Positions 54,645 through 63,668 of a stretch of 64,000 bases of DNA are shown one piece after another; positions within the stretch are counted from its first letter, which is position 1, and each line of letters opens with the position of its first letter. Position numbers and translations under genes: made by a program. The notes beneath the pieces are model-generated. The model saw only the letters and a list, made by a program, of their open reading frames with translations. It was not told the origin of the DNA and ran no database searches. The stretch is from contig FONU01000020.1 in NCBI GenBank assembly GCA_900112995.1, forward strand, positions 1 to 64,000. Direction: 5' to 3'. Origin of the DNA: [Lactobacillus] rogosae (lineage in GTDB: Bacteria > Bacillota > Clostridia > Lachnospirales > Lachnospiraceae).

Positions 54645-55934
54645 TTACCTTGTCGCCGATGTAGTGCTTTCTGTCGCTTTGGTACTCTCTGTAGTTGTTT
54701 CCTGCTGTATTGCCGTTATTGTAACATTAACAGTAACATTACCTACTACAGTTATTCCATCAGGCAGTGATAACGCCACTGTGACATTATGAGTTCCTGC
54801 CCCAAGATTCTTAAGGTCAATGCCTGCCTTTACATCTGATGCACTGACAGCCGATAACACATTATCATTACCTGTTACAGTAAATGTAATACCCTGCATT
54901 ACCTGTGCATTAAACCCTGTCTGTATATTATTAAGTGTTATCTCTGAAGCTGAAAGACTTATCTGCTTTGTAGCCTTCTGTGCTATCTTAACTGTAACAG
55001 TAAGACTGCTGTCAGATACAAATTTAATTCCTGATGGAACATAATCTGATAATCTGAAAGTATATGTCTTATCAGCACTCAATCCATCAGCATTAATATT
55101 CTGCGATGGAATTGTTATTGTATCTACTTTACCCAGCAAATCATCTGAACCTGTTATAACCGCAGATGCCTGGCTTAATATTGTATCTGTTATAATATAT
55201 CCGTCTGACGGCGTTCCACCTGTCTTTGCTGTTATTGACACCGTCTTCATTCTTGCTATATCAACATTGATATCTGCTTTAGTACATGACAGTTCAAGTG
55301 CATCATTTACTATTTCATTACCATCTTCATCTAACATCTTAACATCTGCACTTGTGCTTATATCTTCCTTAGCACCTGATACATCTACATTTACTGATAA
55401 TGCTGCTACACTCTCAAGTAAAGATGTAGGACCTGTAACTTTGATATATGTTGGTGATGAACTTGTCGAAGCAACCGTATATCCTGAAGCTGTAGAACCT
55501 GTCGTGTTAACATCTAATGACAAAGTCTTGGTATCCCTGTTCTCTATGCTTAGCTTAAGTGCTGATGTTCTTGGAACAGCCTCTACATTATTAAGAACCT
55601 GTCCATCTTTAATTACCTGAACCTGTATATCTACATAATCTGTAAATGCAGTAACCTTACTCAAATCTGCGGTTGCACTTATATCACTTGTCTTAAGGTC
55701 TGTTACGACACTCTTTGGACCGCTTACTGTAACTGAAATCTTGCCGCCATCAACAACTTCATAACTGTAATCTTTGTCTGTAAGGCTCTGTGTATTAATA
55801 AGCTGTACAGTTATATTACTGAATGTATAACTCGTGTTAGGGTCATATATATTAACAATAACTGTCCATAGAACAACTGCAAATACAGCGGATAATAACT
55901 TCAGGCTGAAATTCTTAAATATCTTCTCTTTCAT
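54645..55934 (-). CDS. cdaR: CdaR-like YbbR-domain protein, regulator of the c-di-AMP cyclase
   Basis: A 429-residue protein with one N-terminal helix (LKLLSAVFAVVLWTVIVNIY) and several extracytoplasmic YbbR repeats (YEVVDGGKISVTVSGPKSVV; PTYIKVTGPTSLLESVAAL; QASAVITGSDDLLGKVDTI). The Thr/Glu-rich C-terminus ends in TTESTKATESTT. CdaR proteins bind the diadenylate cyclase CdaA and tune its activity. Its start overlaps the cdaA end by 20 bp. Confidence 0.9.
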   Translation of the reverse strand: MKEKIFKNFSLKLLSAVFAVVLWTVIVNIYDPNTSYTFSNITVQLINTQSLTDKDYSYEVVDGGKISVTVSGPKSVVTDLKTSDISATADLSKVTAFTDYVDIQVQVIKDGQVLNNVEAVPRTSALKLSIENRDTKTLSLDVNTTGSTASGYTVASTSSSPTYIKVTGPTSLLESVAALSVNVDVSGAKEDISTSADVKMLDEDGNEIVNDALELSCTKADINVDIARMKTVSITAKTGGTPSDGYIITDTILSQASAVITGSDDLLGKVDTITIPSQNINADGLSADKTYTFRLSDYVPSGIKFVSDSSLTVTVKIAQKATKQISLSASEITLNNIQTGFNAQVMQGITFTVTGNDNVLSAVSASDVKAGIDLKNLGAGTHNVTVALSLPDGITVVGNVTVNVTITAIQQETTTESTKATESTTSATR

Positions 55935-56793
55935 GCTTCAACCTGCCTCTCCATATCCTGAAAGACTTAACATCTATATTCTTTCTACGGATATATTCCA
56001 GTTTATTCTTTAAAGAATCTGCATCAATATCGTGTATTAATTCACCACCAAAAGCTACGGAAACCTTACCCGTTTCCTCTGATACAATAATTGTCATACT
56101 GTCTGTAGCTTCGCTTATTCCGACTCCGGCACGGTGTCTTGTTCCTAAAGCCTTGCTAAGATTAACATTATCTGTAAGTGGAAGATAACAGGTAGCTGCA
56201 ACAACCCTGTTACCCCTAACTATAACTGCACCATCGTGAAGCGGTGTATTATGCTCAAATATATTAATAAGAAGCTGGCTTGTGACAATACCATCTACAG
56301 GTATTCCTGTCTTTATATACTCTTCCAGAAGCATATCCTGTTCTATAACTATCAATGCACCTGTCCTTACCGCTCCCATCCTGTAGCACGCATCAACAAT
56401 TTCGTCAGCCGTCTTAACACTAAAACGCTCATCTTTATTGCTGTTATCACCAAAATTCAGGAAATTAAGAACAAATTTCTTCCTTCCTAACTGCTCTAAC
56501 GCCCTTCTTAATTCAGGCTGGAATATAATAACAAGTGCTATAATTCCAACACTTATCGTCTTTCCTGCTATCCACAATATAGTCTTTAAGTTAAGCAGAT
56601 ATGCAACTACCGCGAATAAACCTACTACTATAATTCCTTTAAGCAAAGCCCACGCTTTAGTATTCATTATCCATAACAGAATATTATAAAGAACAACCGC
56701 AATAATAATTATCTCTATAATATCTGTCCATGTAATCCTTGGTATATATAATCTTGAAAAATAATTCTGCAACAGATTACCTGATGTAGTCAC
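55915..56793 (-). CDS. cdaA: Diadenylate cyclase CdaA
   Basis: Makes cyclic di-AMP, which controls potassium and osmolyte transport and wall homeostasis. The 292-residue protein has three helices in the first 95 residues and the DAC domain with DGAVIV (about residue 187) and GTRHRAGVG (about 218), the two catalytic motifs. The start is GTG 56793 behind GGTGG at 7-bp spacing. The downstream gene order is cdaR, ptsH and a phosphohexomutase, whereas Bacillus has glmM directly after cdaR. Confidence 0.96.
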   Translation of the reverse strand: MTTSGNLLQNYFSRLYIPRITWTDIIEIIIIAVVLYNILLWIMNTKAWALLKGIIVVGLFAVVAYLLNLKTILWIAGKTISVGIIALVIIFQPELRRALEQLGRKKFVLNFLNFGDNSNKDERFSVKTADEIVDACYRMGAVRTGALIVIEQDMLLEEYIKTGIPVDGIVTSQLLINIFEHNTPLHDGAVIVRGNRVVAATCYLPLTDNVNLSKALGTRHRAGVGISEATDSMTIIVSEETGKVSVAFGGELIHDIDADSLKNKLEYIRRKNIDVKSFRIWRGRLKHEREDI

Positions 56794-56834
56794 ATTCTCA
56801 CCACCCTTTTAATTTCTATATGATAAACATACTA

Positions 56835-57857
56835 TTATTTATCAAAAAATATCATATCTTCGTCTTCTTCTGTGGCAGCAGTTGTTGATTTAGCCTGTCT
56901 TACATCACTTATATCTGAGGCTTTTCTGGTCTTTCTTGCATTAATCTGCTTAACCTTTACATCCTCACCTGCTACATTAATCTTAGGCACAGCCTTTACA
57001 TAATAATAGTATTCGTCATCTTCATACTGTACATACTCTGTTCTTCTGAAATCAACTGCAAAGAACATAACATTACAGATATAACCTGCAAGTGCACCTA
57101 ATATAACTCCGATTACAATAAGAACTATATTAAATTCAGTCTTAAATACAATCTCGCATACAACAAGAATTATGAACTGTAATACACTTCCTATTCCTAT
57201 AGCGTAACCCCATGCATAGTCAATCTTAAGTCTTCTTATTATGTATACAACAATTACTGTAACTGCAAGTGCTGCAATTAACACTATCATCTGCTTGTCC
57301 TTAACAAGACTTTCTATTAAATAAGAAACCTGTAACATACTCTCTGTTAAAGATTTGTTAGTAACTGCTGCTTCGTAAGCACTGGCTGTATTAATTATAT
57401 AATAAATTATTACACCAAAGCTTACAGGTATTGCCGCAAGAAATGATGAGCATAAACCTACAGCAACCGGTATAACATAAGGTATCTTAAAACCACACAT
57501 AATTACTGTTAATATTAGCAGATATCCAAGCTTTGGTGTAAATCTGAAATATAACAGATACATAAGAAGCACTACGCACAATGCAATAAGTGCAAATTCT
57601 ACTGATATTGCATACAAGTGTGCAATCATAAATATCGAAAGCATTACTATTGTAAAGCCATTAGGCAGAAATGCACATATAACCGATACTAATACTGCTA
57701 TTATAGGACTATTAAGCTTATCCATATAGCCGATAGAGGCATTAAGCATAAGAAATGAAACCAATGCTGCTATAAACTTAGCCACCGGTACAATATATAT
57801 ATCATATTTGTTGTAAAATCTTTTAAAATTCTCTTTGAGTTCTAATAAAACCGCCAT
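56835..57857 (-). CDS. Polytopic membrane protein of unknown function upstream of cdaA
   Basis: A 340-residue protein with about nine hydrophobic helices between residues 20 and 260 and a charged cytoplasmic tail of about 75 residues (EYVQYEDDEYYYYVKAVPKI, KQINARKTRKASDISDVRQ), ending in DEDMIFFDK. No family is recognised. ATG 57857 has GGAGG at 5-bp spacing; the earlier ATG overlaps it. The start follows the next upstream gene by 14 bp and cdaA follows 41 bp after its stop, so it is likely in one transcript with cdaA and cdaR. Confidence 0.65.
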   Translation of the reverse strand: MAVLLELKENFKRFYNKYDIYIVPVAKFIAALVSFLMLNASIGYMDKLNSPIIAVLVSVICAFLPNGFTIVMLSIFMIAHLYAISVEFALIALCVVLLMYLLYFRFTPKLGYLLILTVIMCGFKIPYVIPVAVGLCSSFLAAIPVSFGVIIYYIINTASAYEAAVTNKSLTESMLQVSYLIESLVKDKQMIVLIAALAVTVIVVYIIRRLKIDYAWGYAIGIGSVLQFIILVVCEIVFKTEFNIVLIVIGVILGALAGYICNVMFFAVDFRRTEYVQYEDDEYYYYVKAVPKINVAGEDVKVKQINARKTRKASDISDVRQAKSTTAATEEDEDMIFFDK

Positions 57858-57871
57858 TATATCCTCCATAT

Positions 57872-58273
57872 TTACTTTCTTTTCTTCTGGCTGTTATAAA
57901 ATCTTTCAAGCTTATTAAGTCTTGAAAAATATTTCTTAAGACCTTTTCTTGAACGTTCATACTGGACATTATATACAACAGCTGCTATTACTGTAAATAT
58001 AACTAACATTCCTATATAGTATATTGCCACTCTCCTGCCAAATGCAAGATAGTCCATTGAATTAATATTCTCAACAAGTCCCTCTGCATTGCATAATACA
58101 TACATAATTGCAACTATCATAAATGCAAATGTTGTAGTTATTAATGTCTTTAAAATACCGAAAGCAATGAAATCACCTTTGAAATATTTCACTGTACGAA
58201 GCATTTTCCTGCCCTCGTTCTTTTCATATATAGCCATCTTAGTCATCATCTTAACTTTATTCTCATTAAGCAC
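57872..58273 (-). CDS. Small two-helix membrane protein, unknown
   Basis: A 133-residue protein with helices near residues 43-65 and 87-107 and a basic C-terminus (YSRRLKN-type charge pattern, ending NSQKKRK). GTG 58273 has GAGGTGA 5 bp upstream and is preferred; ATG 58294 would add seven residues but has no ribosome binding site. Unknown family. It lies 14 bp before the next membrane-protein gene, so the two probably work together. Confidence 0.6.
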   Translation of the reverse strand: MLNENKVKMMTKMAIYEKNEGRKMLRTVKYFKGDFIAFGILKTLITTTFAFMIVAIMYVLCNAEGLVENINSMDYLAFGRRVAIYYIGMLVIFTVIAAVVYNVQYERSRKGLKKYFSRLNKLERFYNSQKKRK

Positions 58274-58352
58274 AACTTTCACCTCATTATTCATTTCATA
58301 AATATGCTATTGGTTATATAACAGCATTTTATTAAATATAGCATATTTGACA

Positions 58353-59507
58353 TTAATTGTATATTACAATTTGCGAATGTCCTCCGCCTGCTGCTGTTAC
58401 AATTCTTACTTTTCTTCCCTCAGCAGTAAATGTTCTGTCACTTGAAGCAGAAAGATAATTGCTCCATACCTGACTATATTCTGATGGGAGAAGCTCACTT
58501 AATACACTATTAATCTTGCTGTCAAAACCACCGCTTCTCTGCTTGATATATATAATAGAAACTTCTGGCTGTATTATTATTTCTCCATAATAAGTATCAT
58601 TTTCTGTATATATGTATACATTAGAATATTCTCTTGTAAATCCCTGATTACCAAGTATGTCTGGCAGATCTGTACTCTTCATTCCGTCACTGTTTCCAGT
58701 TGATGAACTGCTGCTTCCTGTGTTAGTGCTATTGGTATTCGATGAATTAGAGCCTGAATTGTTAGAGGTATTGCCTGAATTATTGTTATAAGACCCATCT
58801 GAATTATTAGATGAATCATCTGCAATATAGCCTCCGTCAGAACTACCATTATCTGTACCACTGCTGTTACCATCATCATAGCTTCCTGCCTCACTGTTAT
58901 ATGAGTAGCCCGTTCTGCCTGATGTGCCACTATTAGAAGTCCCTGATGAGCTGCTGTTAGATGAATTAGAACCCGTAATGCTTCCATTACCTGTGTATAC
59001 AACATATCCATTGGCTGAACCTGCTGATACACTCTTTATTCCCTCAATAGCTACGGCATCTGACACATCTCCTACTGTCGCTGTAAGTGCCGCAACACCT
59101 ACATTATTAACAGTTACAACACCATCTGAATCAACCTTCATAATATCCTCATTACTGCTTGACCACACAAGTGCCTTATCAGTATTCTCCGGCTCTACAA
59201 CTGCAGCTGCTTTAAATGTTGTGCCGACAACAACAGCTGTATCATCCATTAATATCTCAACCTTAGTAAGTGACCTGTCAGCTACACTGTTGTTAGATGA
59301 ATTATTCTGTGGTTTCAAATTCTTCTCTGTCAATGTCATTCCAACAGTATTATCCCCACTTTTCTTATTATTAGAACTTACAGCTCCTGCTATAATAACT
59401 GAAAAAAGAGCAATTACAGCTATTACAATAAGTACAATTGCAATTGGGGACAGCTTAGTTCTTGTATTTGCTGTGCCTTTTGAATTATTATCCTTTTCGT
59501 TGTGCAT
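58353..59507 (-). CDS. Membrane-anchored protein with bacterial Ig-like (Big_2) domain
   Basis: A 384-residue surface protein. A hydrophilic start, one helix (about residues 20-42; SPIAIVLIVIAVIALFSVII), an Ig-like Big_2 domain (about 80-160; ALVWSSSNEDIMKVDSDGVV), a Ser/Asn/Gly-rich linker of about 110 residues, and a C-terminal domain of about 110 residues (YSNVYIYTENDTYYGEIIIQPEV) of unknown type. ATG 59507 has GGAG at 6-bp spacing. Likely an extracellular structural or adhesion protein. Confidence 0.72.
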   Translation of the reverse strand: MHNEKDNNSKGTANTRTKLSPIAIVLIVIAVIALFSVIIAGAVSSNNKKSGDNTVGMTLTEKNLKPQNNSSNNSVADRSLTKVEILMDDTAVVVGTTFKAAAVVEPENTDKALVWSSSNEDIMKVDSDGVVTVNNVGVAALTATVGDVSDAVAIEGIKSVSAGSANGYVVYTGNGSITGSNSSNSSSSGTSNSGTSGRTGYSYNSEAGSYDDGNSSGTDNGSSDGGYIADDSSNNSDGSYNNNSGNTSNNSGSNSSNTNSTNTGSSSSSTGNSDGMKSTDLPDILGNQGFTREYSNVYIYTENDTYYGEIIIQPEVSIIYIKQRSGGFDSKINSVLSELLPSEYSQVWSNYLSASSDRTFTAEGRKVRIVTAAGGGHSQIVIYN

Positions 59508-59521
59508 CTTTATCTCCATTC

Positions 59522-60583
59522 TTAAACTATCTCATCAGGAAGCTTCCATTGCTCTGCCTGATACTTATAATCTTCCGCCATCTGTCTGAACTGTACTATC
59601 TGTTCTATATCTTCTGATGTTTCTGAAAGCTTGTCATAACATCTGCTAAGAGCATACAAAGGCTTATTACCTCCGCTTGTAATATCTAATACGCTTGAAG
59701 TTTCATATATTGCATTATAATACCACATTGCCGCTTCTGCATAGTCATTTATATCATAATAATAATTGCCAAGTTCATAACATATCTCTGAGCTTGGATT
59801 ATCAGCAACACACCTTAAAGCAAGCTTAAAGAATTCTCCCATATCACCTGCTATGCGGTATATTTTAACAAGTACACAGTTCACTTCCTGTCGAATGTCG
59901 TCACTTCTGTTCTCATTAATAAGAATATCGGCAAATATATCTTTAAAATCCATAAAATCTTTATCTGAACCAGAAATATAAAGCTCCTTGCATAACATAG
60001 TTATAACATAGTCCTCCAACTGTGTTCCCCTGGCAAATGCTTTAATATATGTAGAGAAATCCCTCCTGCTGTGGTCTGATACTGGTCTGTGCAGTATCTC
60101 TATATCACTGTCATATACCACAGGTGTAAGCCTTACTGTTTCATGAATTGGTGATGTCCATACGAAAGGCCTTAACCTCTTAAAAAGCTTTGGCCTTAAT
60201 TCTCTGTGTACATTGTACACAGAGTTATAGTCATTATCATTAACATAATACATCTGTACTATATCTATCTCTGGAAGAAGCATTGATTTCAGGTCTTTTA
60301 ATGCCTGATTATTGCGTTCATCTAATATCTCATCTGCATCTGCACTGAATATATAATCGCAGGAAGCTAATGAAAATGCGTAATTTCTGGCAGCGGCAAA
60401 ATCGTCACACCATTTATAATCATATACTTTATCTGTGTATTTATGTGCTATATCTTTGGTTGAATCAGTCGAACCAGTGTCCACTATTATTAATTCATCA
60501 TAAGTTCCTGCGTATGAAATAAGACAGCGTTCTAATATTGACTGTTCATTTTTTACTATCATACATAAGGTGATTGATATCAT
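59522..60583 (-). CDS. Family 2 glycosyltransferase with TPR-like C-terminus
   Basis: A 353-residue GT-A enzyme of the SunS-like type. The N-terminus is TLCMIVKNEQSILERCL, then DELIIVDTGSTDSTKDIA, WCDDFAAARNYA and the metal-binding FSADADEIL. The C-terminal 150 residues are helical repeats (NPSSEICYELGNYYYDINDYAEAAMWYYNA), TPR-like, probably binding an acceptor protein. It ends 14 bp before the Ig-like protein gene, which makes that Ser/Thr/Asn-rich protein a possible substrate. AAGGAG precedes the ATG. Confidence 0.88.
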   Translation of the reverse strand: MISITLCMIVKNEQSILERCLISYAGTYDELIIVDTGSTDSTKDIAHKYTDKVYDYKWCDDFAAARNYAFSLASCDYIFSADADEILDERNNQALKDLKSMLLPEIDIVQMYYVNDNDYNSVYNVHRELRPKLFKRLRPFVWTSPIHETVRLTPVVYDSDIEILHRPVSDHSRRDFSTYIKAFARGTQLEDYVITMLCKELYISGSDKDFMDFKDIFADILINENRSDDIRQEVNCVLVKIYRIAGDMGEFFKLALRCVADNPSSEICYELGNYYYDINDYAEAAMWYYNAIYETSSVLDITSGGNKPLYALSRCYDKLSETSEDIEQIVQFRQMAEDYKYQAEQWKLPDEIV

Positions 60584-60660
60584 TTTCGTGGTCTCCTTAT
60601 AATTGTTTCCTGTTCATAAGTATACCATATCAGTTTTTATGTGGATAGATTTTTAATTAA

Positions 60661-60729
60661 AAAAGGAGTTTGTGTTTGATATGTCACCTGTCTACTGGTA
60701 CGGGTGGCAATCTAGCACAAACTCTTTTT
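60661..60729 (-). terminator. Compound terminator after the siderophore operon
   Basis: AGTTTGTG (60667-60674) pairs with CACAAACT (60716-60723), extended by A/T runs; inside, CACC/GGTG forms a second hairpin. On the minus strand CCTTTTTTAATT follows. It separates the siderophore genes from the glycosyltransferase. Confidence 0.8.
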
Positions 60730-60787
60730 AGGTTTTCTTTATTATTTTTTTATCATTTCAATACTTGAATTTATTTATTCCAGCTAT

Positions 60788-61765
60788 TTATTTTAAGCCT
60801 TTTTCAAGGTCTGTAAGCATTATGTCTAATGCCTGTATTCCACCTTCGGCTGTGTACCATACATTTGAATGTTCAAGATATATTATATGGTTGTTTTTGT
60901 AGGCATCTGTTGTCTTTACAAGTTCATTTTCCACTATTTCTTTAGCATTCTTAGCACCTGCTGTTGATATTGCGCTATCTCTGTCCATAACAAATATATA
61001 ATCAGGATTCTGCTGTACTACTGTTTCAAATGAAGATTCATTGCCGTGTGTTGATGTTGAGCCTGCGGCTGTAAGATTGTTAAAACCTGCTTCTACACCT
61101 ATTAAAGAGCATCTTCCATCATTTCCAAGAAGATTAAAACTTCCGCTTGTTGTCATACCTACTAATGCTGTCTTTCCTGATGATATCTTCTTTATTGTAT
61201 CTATTCTTGCTCCAAAATCAGACATAAGTGAATCAACTTTATCTTCCATTCCGAATATTGAAGCTATTGTCTTTGCATTTTTAGACACGCTATTTACAAG
61301 TCCCTCATTAGTATCTGTTGCAAGATATACTACTGGTGCTATTTCACTTAAAGCATCATAGCTCTTTGATAAACGTCCACCAATAAATATAATATCTGGT
61401 TCACACTCCATAACTGCTTCTAAATCAGCCTCTTTTATTGTTCCAAGATTTTTAATTGATGCATCATTTGAATATTTTTCAAGGTAATCAATACTTGTTG
61501 ATGCCATTCCTACTACTCTGTCACCTACGCCAAGTTCATCTATAATATCTAAAGATGCAAGGTCAAGAATTGCTATTCTCTTAGGATTATAAGGAACTTC
61601 TAATTCAATTTCATTCTTTGAAGCATCAAGCGAAGTGATTGTCACGCTTGTCTTTTCTTCTTTAGTACTTTCATTATCAGACTTATCAGTACCACACGCT
61701 ATAAGTCCTACTGCCATTACTGCCATAAGTGCCATTAATAATAATTTCTTAAAATGTTTTTTCAT
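60788..61765 (-). CDS. Siderophore-binding lipoprotein (YclQ/CeuA-like)
   Basis: A 325-residue iron-siderophore binding protein anchored outside the membrane. The lipobox is VGLIACG (Cys about residue 24). Two lobes follow: PKRIAILDLASLDIIDELGVGDRVVG, then ADLEAVMECEPDIIFIGGR; and second-lobe NPDYIFVMDRDSAI. Such proteins bind catecholate siderophores like petrobactin or enterobactin. Last gene of the operon. A hairpin between it and the ATPase gene could change its level. Confidence 0.92.
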   Translation of the reverse strand: MKKHFKKLLLMALMAVMAVGLIACGTDKSDNESTKEEKTSVTITSLDASKNEIELEVPYNPKRIAILDLASLDIIDELGVGDRVVGMASTSIDYLEKYSNDASIKNLGTIKEADLEAVMECEPDIIFIGGRLSKSYDALSEIAPVVYLATDTNEGLVNSVSKNAKTIASIFGMEDKVDSLMSDFGARIDTIKKISSGKTALVGMTTSGSFNLLGNDGRCSLIGVEAGFNNLTAAGSTSTHGNESSFETVVQQNPDYIFVMDRDSAISTAGAKNAKEIVENELVKTTDAYKNNHIIYLEHSNVWYTAEGGIQALDIMLTDLEKGLK

Positions 61766-61856
61766 ATTTTACCTTTGTGGCTTACTGCCACTTCATCCTT
61801 TCTTTAAATTATAATATATCCCAAGCCGTATACATTACTAAACCAATACCAGTAAT

Positions 61857-61882
61857 AAAAGTGAATGGAAAATTCCACTTTT
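61857..61882 (-). terminator. Weak hairpin between siderophore ATPase and binding-protein genes
   Basis: AAAAGTG pairs with CACTTTT (7 bp) around an inner GGAA/TTCC on the minus strand, followed by ATTACTGG rather than a clear T-run. It may be a partial terminator or an mRNA-stabilising structure. A GTGGC/GCCAC hairpin lies just before the binding-protein ribosome binding site. Confidence 0.4.
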
Positions 61883-61907
61883 GACATCCTGCCATTATTT
61901 AATAAAT

Positions 61908-62660
61908 TTAATAATATATAGACAATGGTTTGCCCTTAATCTGCATAATCTCAAATTCTACATTATATATAGAAGATAAGTTTTCCTTAGTTATAACTTC
62001 TTCAACTGTACCAAATGAAGCAATCTTTCCGTCTTTAAATGCACATATATAATCAGAATAAAATGCCGCATAATTAATCTCGTGCAATACAAGTATTACT
62101 GTTTTTCCAAGTTCATCACATAATCTTCTTACTATCTTCATAAGATTACTTGCGTGATAGATATCGAGATTATTAGTCGGCTCATCTAAAAGAACATATT
62201 CTGTGTCCTGTGCTATAACCATAGCTATATATGCTCTCTGCCTTTGTCCGCCTGAAAGTTCGTCTATAAATCTTTCCCTGAAAGTTTCTAATTCCATATA
62301 GTCAATAGCTTTGTCAATCATTTCCTTATCTTTACTATTAAGTCTTCCTCCTGAATGAGGAAATCTTCCAAATGCAACAAGTTCTTCTACAGTAAGCTTC
62401 ATCTGGATATTATTAGTCTGTGTAAGTATTGCCAGATGCTTTGATAATTCCTTGCTATTCCATTTGTTTATATCTTTCTTTTCTATAACAACTGAACCAT
62501 TATCCGGTGCAATAAGTCTTGATATTATACTCATAACAGTTGACTTGCCTGCACCATTGGGTCCAATGAGCGATGTGACCTTCCCTTTTGGAAGTGAAAA
62601 ACTCACATCATTGACAACTGTCTTTTCATCATATTTTTTTATAATATGGCTAATCTGCAT
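61908..62660 (-). CDS. Siderophore ABC transporter ATPase (YclP/FecE-like)
   Basis: A 250-residue ATPase that powers iron-siderophore import. Walker A is GPNGAGKST, signature LSGGQRQRAYIA, Walker B YVLLDEPTNNLD, H-loop LVLHEINYAA. ATG 62660 follows AAGGGAA; the longer frame adds six residues. It follows the permease gene by 24 bp. Confidence 0.95.
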   Translation of the reverse strand: MQISHIIKKYDEKTVVNDVSFSLPKGKVTSLIGPNGAGKSTVMSIISRLIAPDNGSVVIEKKDINKWNSKELSKHLAILTQTNNIQMKLTVEELVAFGRFPHSGGRLNSKDKEMIDKAIDYMELETFRERFIDELSGGQRQRAYIAMVIAQDTEYVLLDEPTNNLDIYHASNLMKIVRRLCDELGKTVILVLHEINYAAFYSDYICAFKDGKIASFGTVEEVITKENLSSIYNVEFEIMQIKGKPLSIYY

Positions 62661-62684
62661 AACTGTAATTCCCTTCAAATTATT

Positions 62685-63668
62685 TTATGAATTATGCCTG
62701 CTTCCTTTCAATATTAAATATAGAAAATATATACCACCTGCAACTGTTATAAATACACTTATTGGAATAGAATACACAAACACTCTTTCAACTATAAACT
62801 GTCCTCCAATAAGTGCTATTACACCCATTAACGCCGCACCAGCTATAAGCTGTGTATGTCTGTATGTTTTTAACAGTTGTCTTGAAATATTAGCAATAAT
62901 CAGCCCCAGAAATGATATCGGGCCAACCATAGCTGTTGCAACTGCTATACACAAAGTTACAGCCAGTAACAATCTTCTTATACATCTGTCATAATCAACA
63001 CCCAGGTTAATTGCCTGTTCTTTTCCAAGAGTTATTACATCAAGCAGTGCAAGTTCTTTTCTAAAAATCACACCTATAAGTGCAAGTATAATCACCGAAA
63101 ATATAATTATCTCTGAATTAATATTACTAAAGCTTGCTACAAGTGAAGTCAGAAGCGTGTCATATTCATTAGGGTCCATAACCCTTGTCAATGTACTCTG
63201 GATACTTGAGAAAAATGAAGTCAATACTGTTCCAACAAGCAATACATACAGCACATTATGTCCTGTCATCTTAAAAAGCCAGCTATATACAACAGTCGCT
63301 ATAATTCCCATAAGTACAAGGTCTACAAGAAAACTAAGATTATCATTGGTAAATAATATACTTCCTGAACCTAACACAAAGACAACTGATGTATGTATAA
63401 GTGTGTATAAGGCATTCATTCCCAATAGACACGGTGTAACAATTGTATTATTAATAACAGACTGAAATATTATCGTTGCCGCTCCTATTGCAAATGCTGT
63501 TATTATCATCGCAATCACTTTAGGTATTCTTAATTTCATTGCATATCTTAGAAGTTTATGATTATGAAACTTAACACCTATAAAAAGAAATGCCGCAACA
63601 ATAATAATGGCTATTAATGCAATAACAATAAGCTTTATAATATTTTTTCTATAAGCTCTTTTGTTCAT
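62685..63668 (-). CDS. Siderophore ABC permease (YclO/FecCD-like)
   Basis: A 327-residue FecCD-type permease with about nine helices. Typical segments are RIPKVIAMIITAFAIGAATIIFQSVINN near the N-terminus, LLGMNALYTL, and GPISFLGLIIANISRQLLK, which contacts the ATPase. GGAG precedes ATG 63668, which overlaps the upstream permease gene by 20 bp. Confidence 0.93.
   Translation of the reverse strand: MNKRAYRKNIIKLIVIALIAIIIVAAFLFIGVKFHNHKLLRYAMKLRIPKVIAMIITAFAIGAATIIFQSVINNTIVTPCLLGMNALYTLIHTSVVFVLGSGSILFTNDNLSFLVDLVLMGIIATVVYSWLFKMTGHNVLYVLLVGTVLTSFFSSIQSTLTRVMDPNEYDTLLTSLVASFSNINSEIIIFSVIILALIGVIFRKELALLDVITLGKEQAINLGVDYDRCIRRLLLAVTLCIAVATAMVGPISFLGLIIANISRQLLKTYRHTQLIAGAALMGVIALIGGQFIVERVFVYSIPISVFITVAGGIYFLYLILKGSRHNS

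Noticed and set aside
58924-59589. 221-codon plus-strand frame opposite the Ig-like protein gene
   Set aside because: Antisense shadow of low-complexity Ser/Asn coding sequence; spans two real genes and has no start signal.
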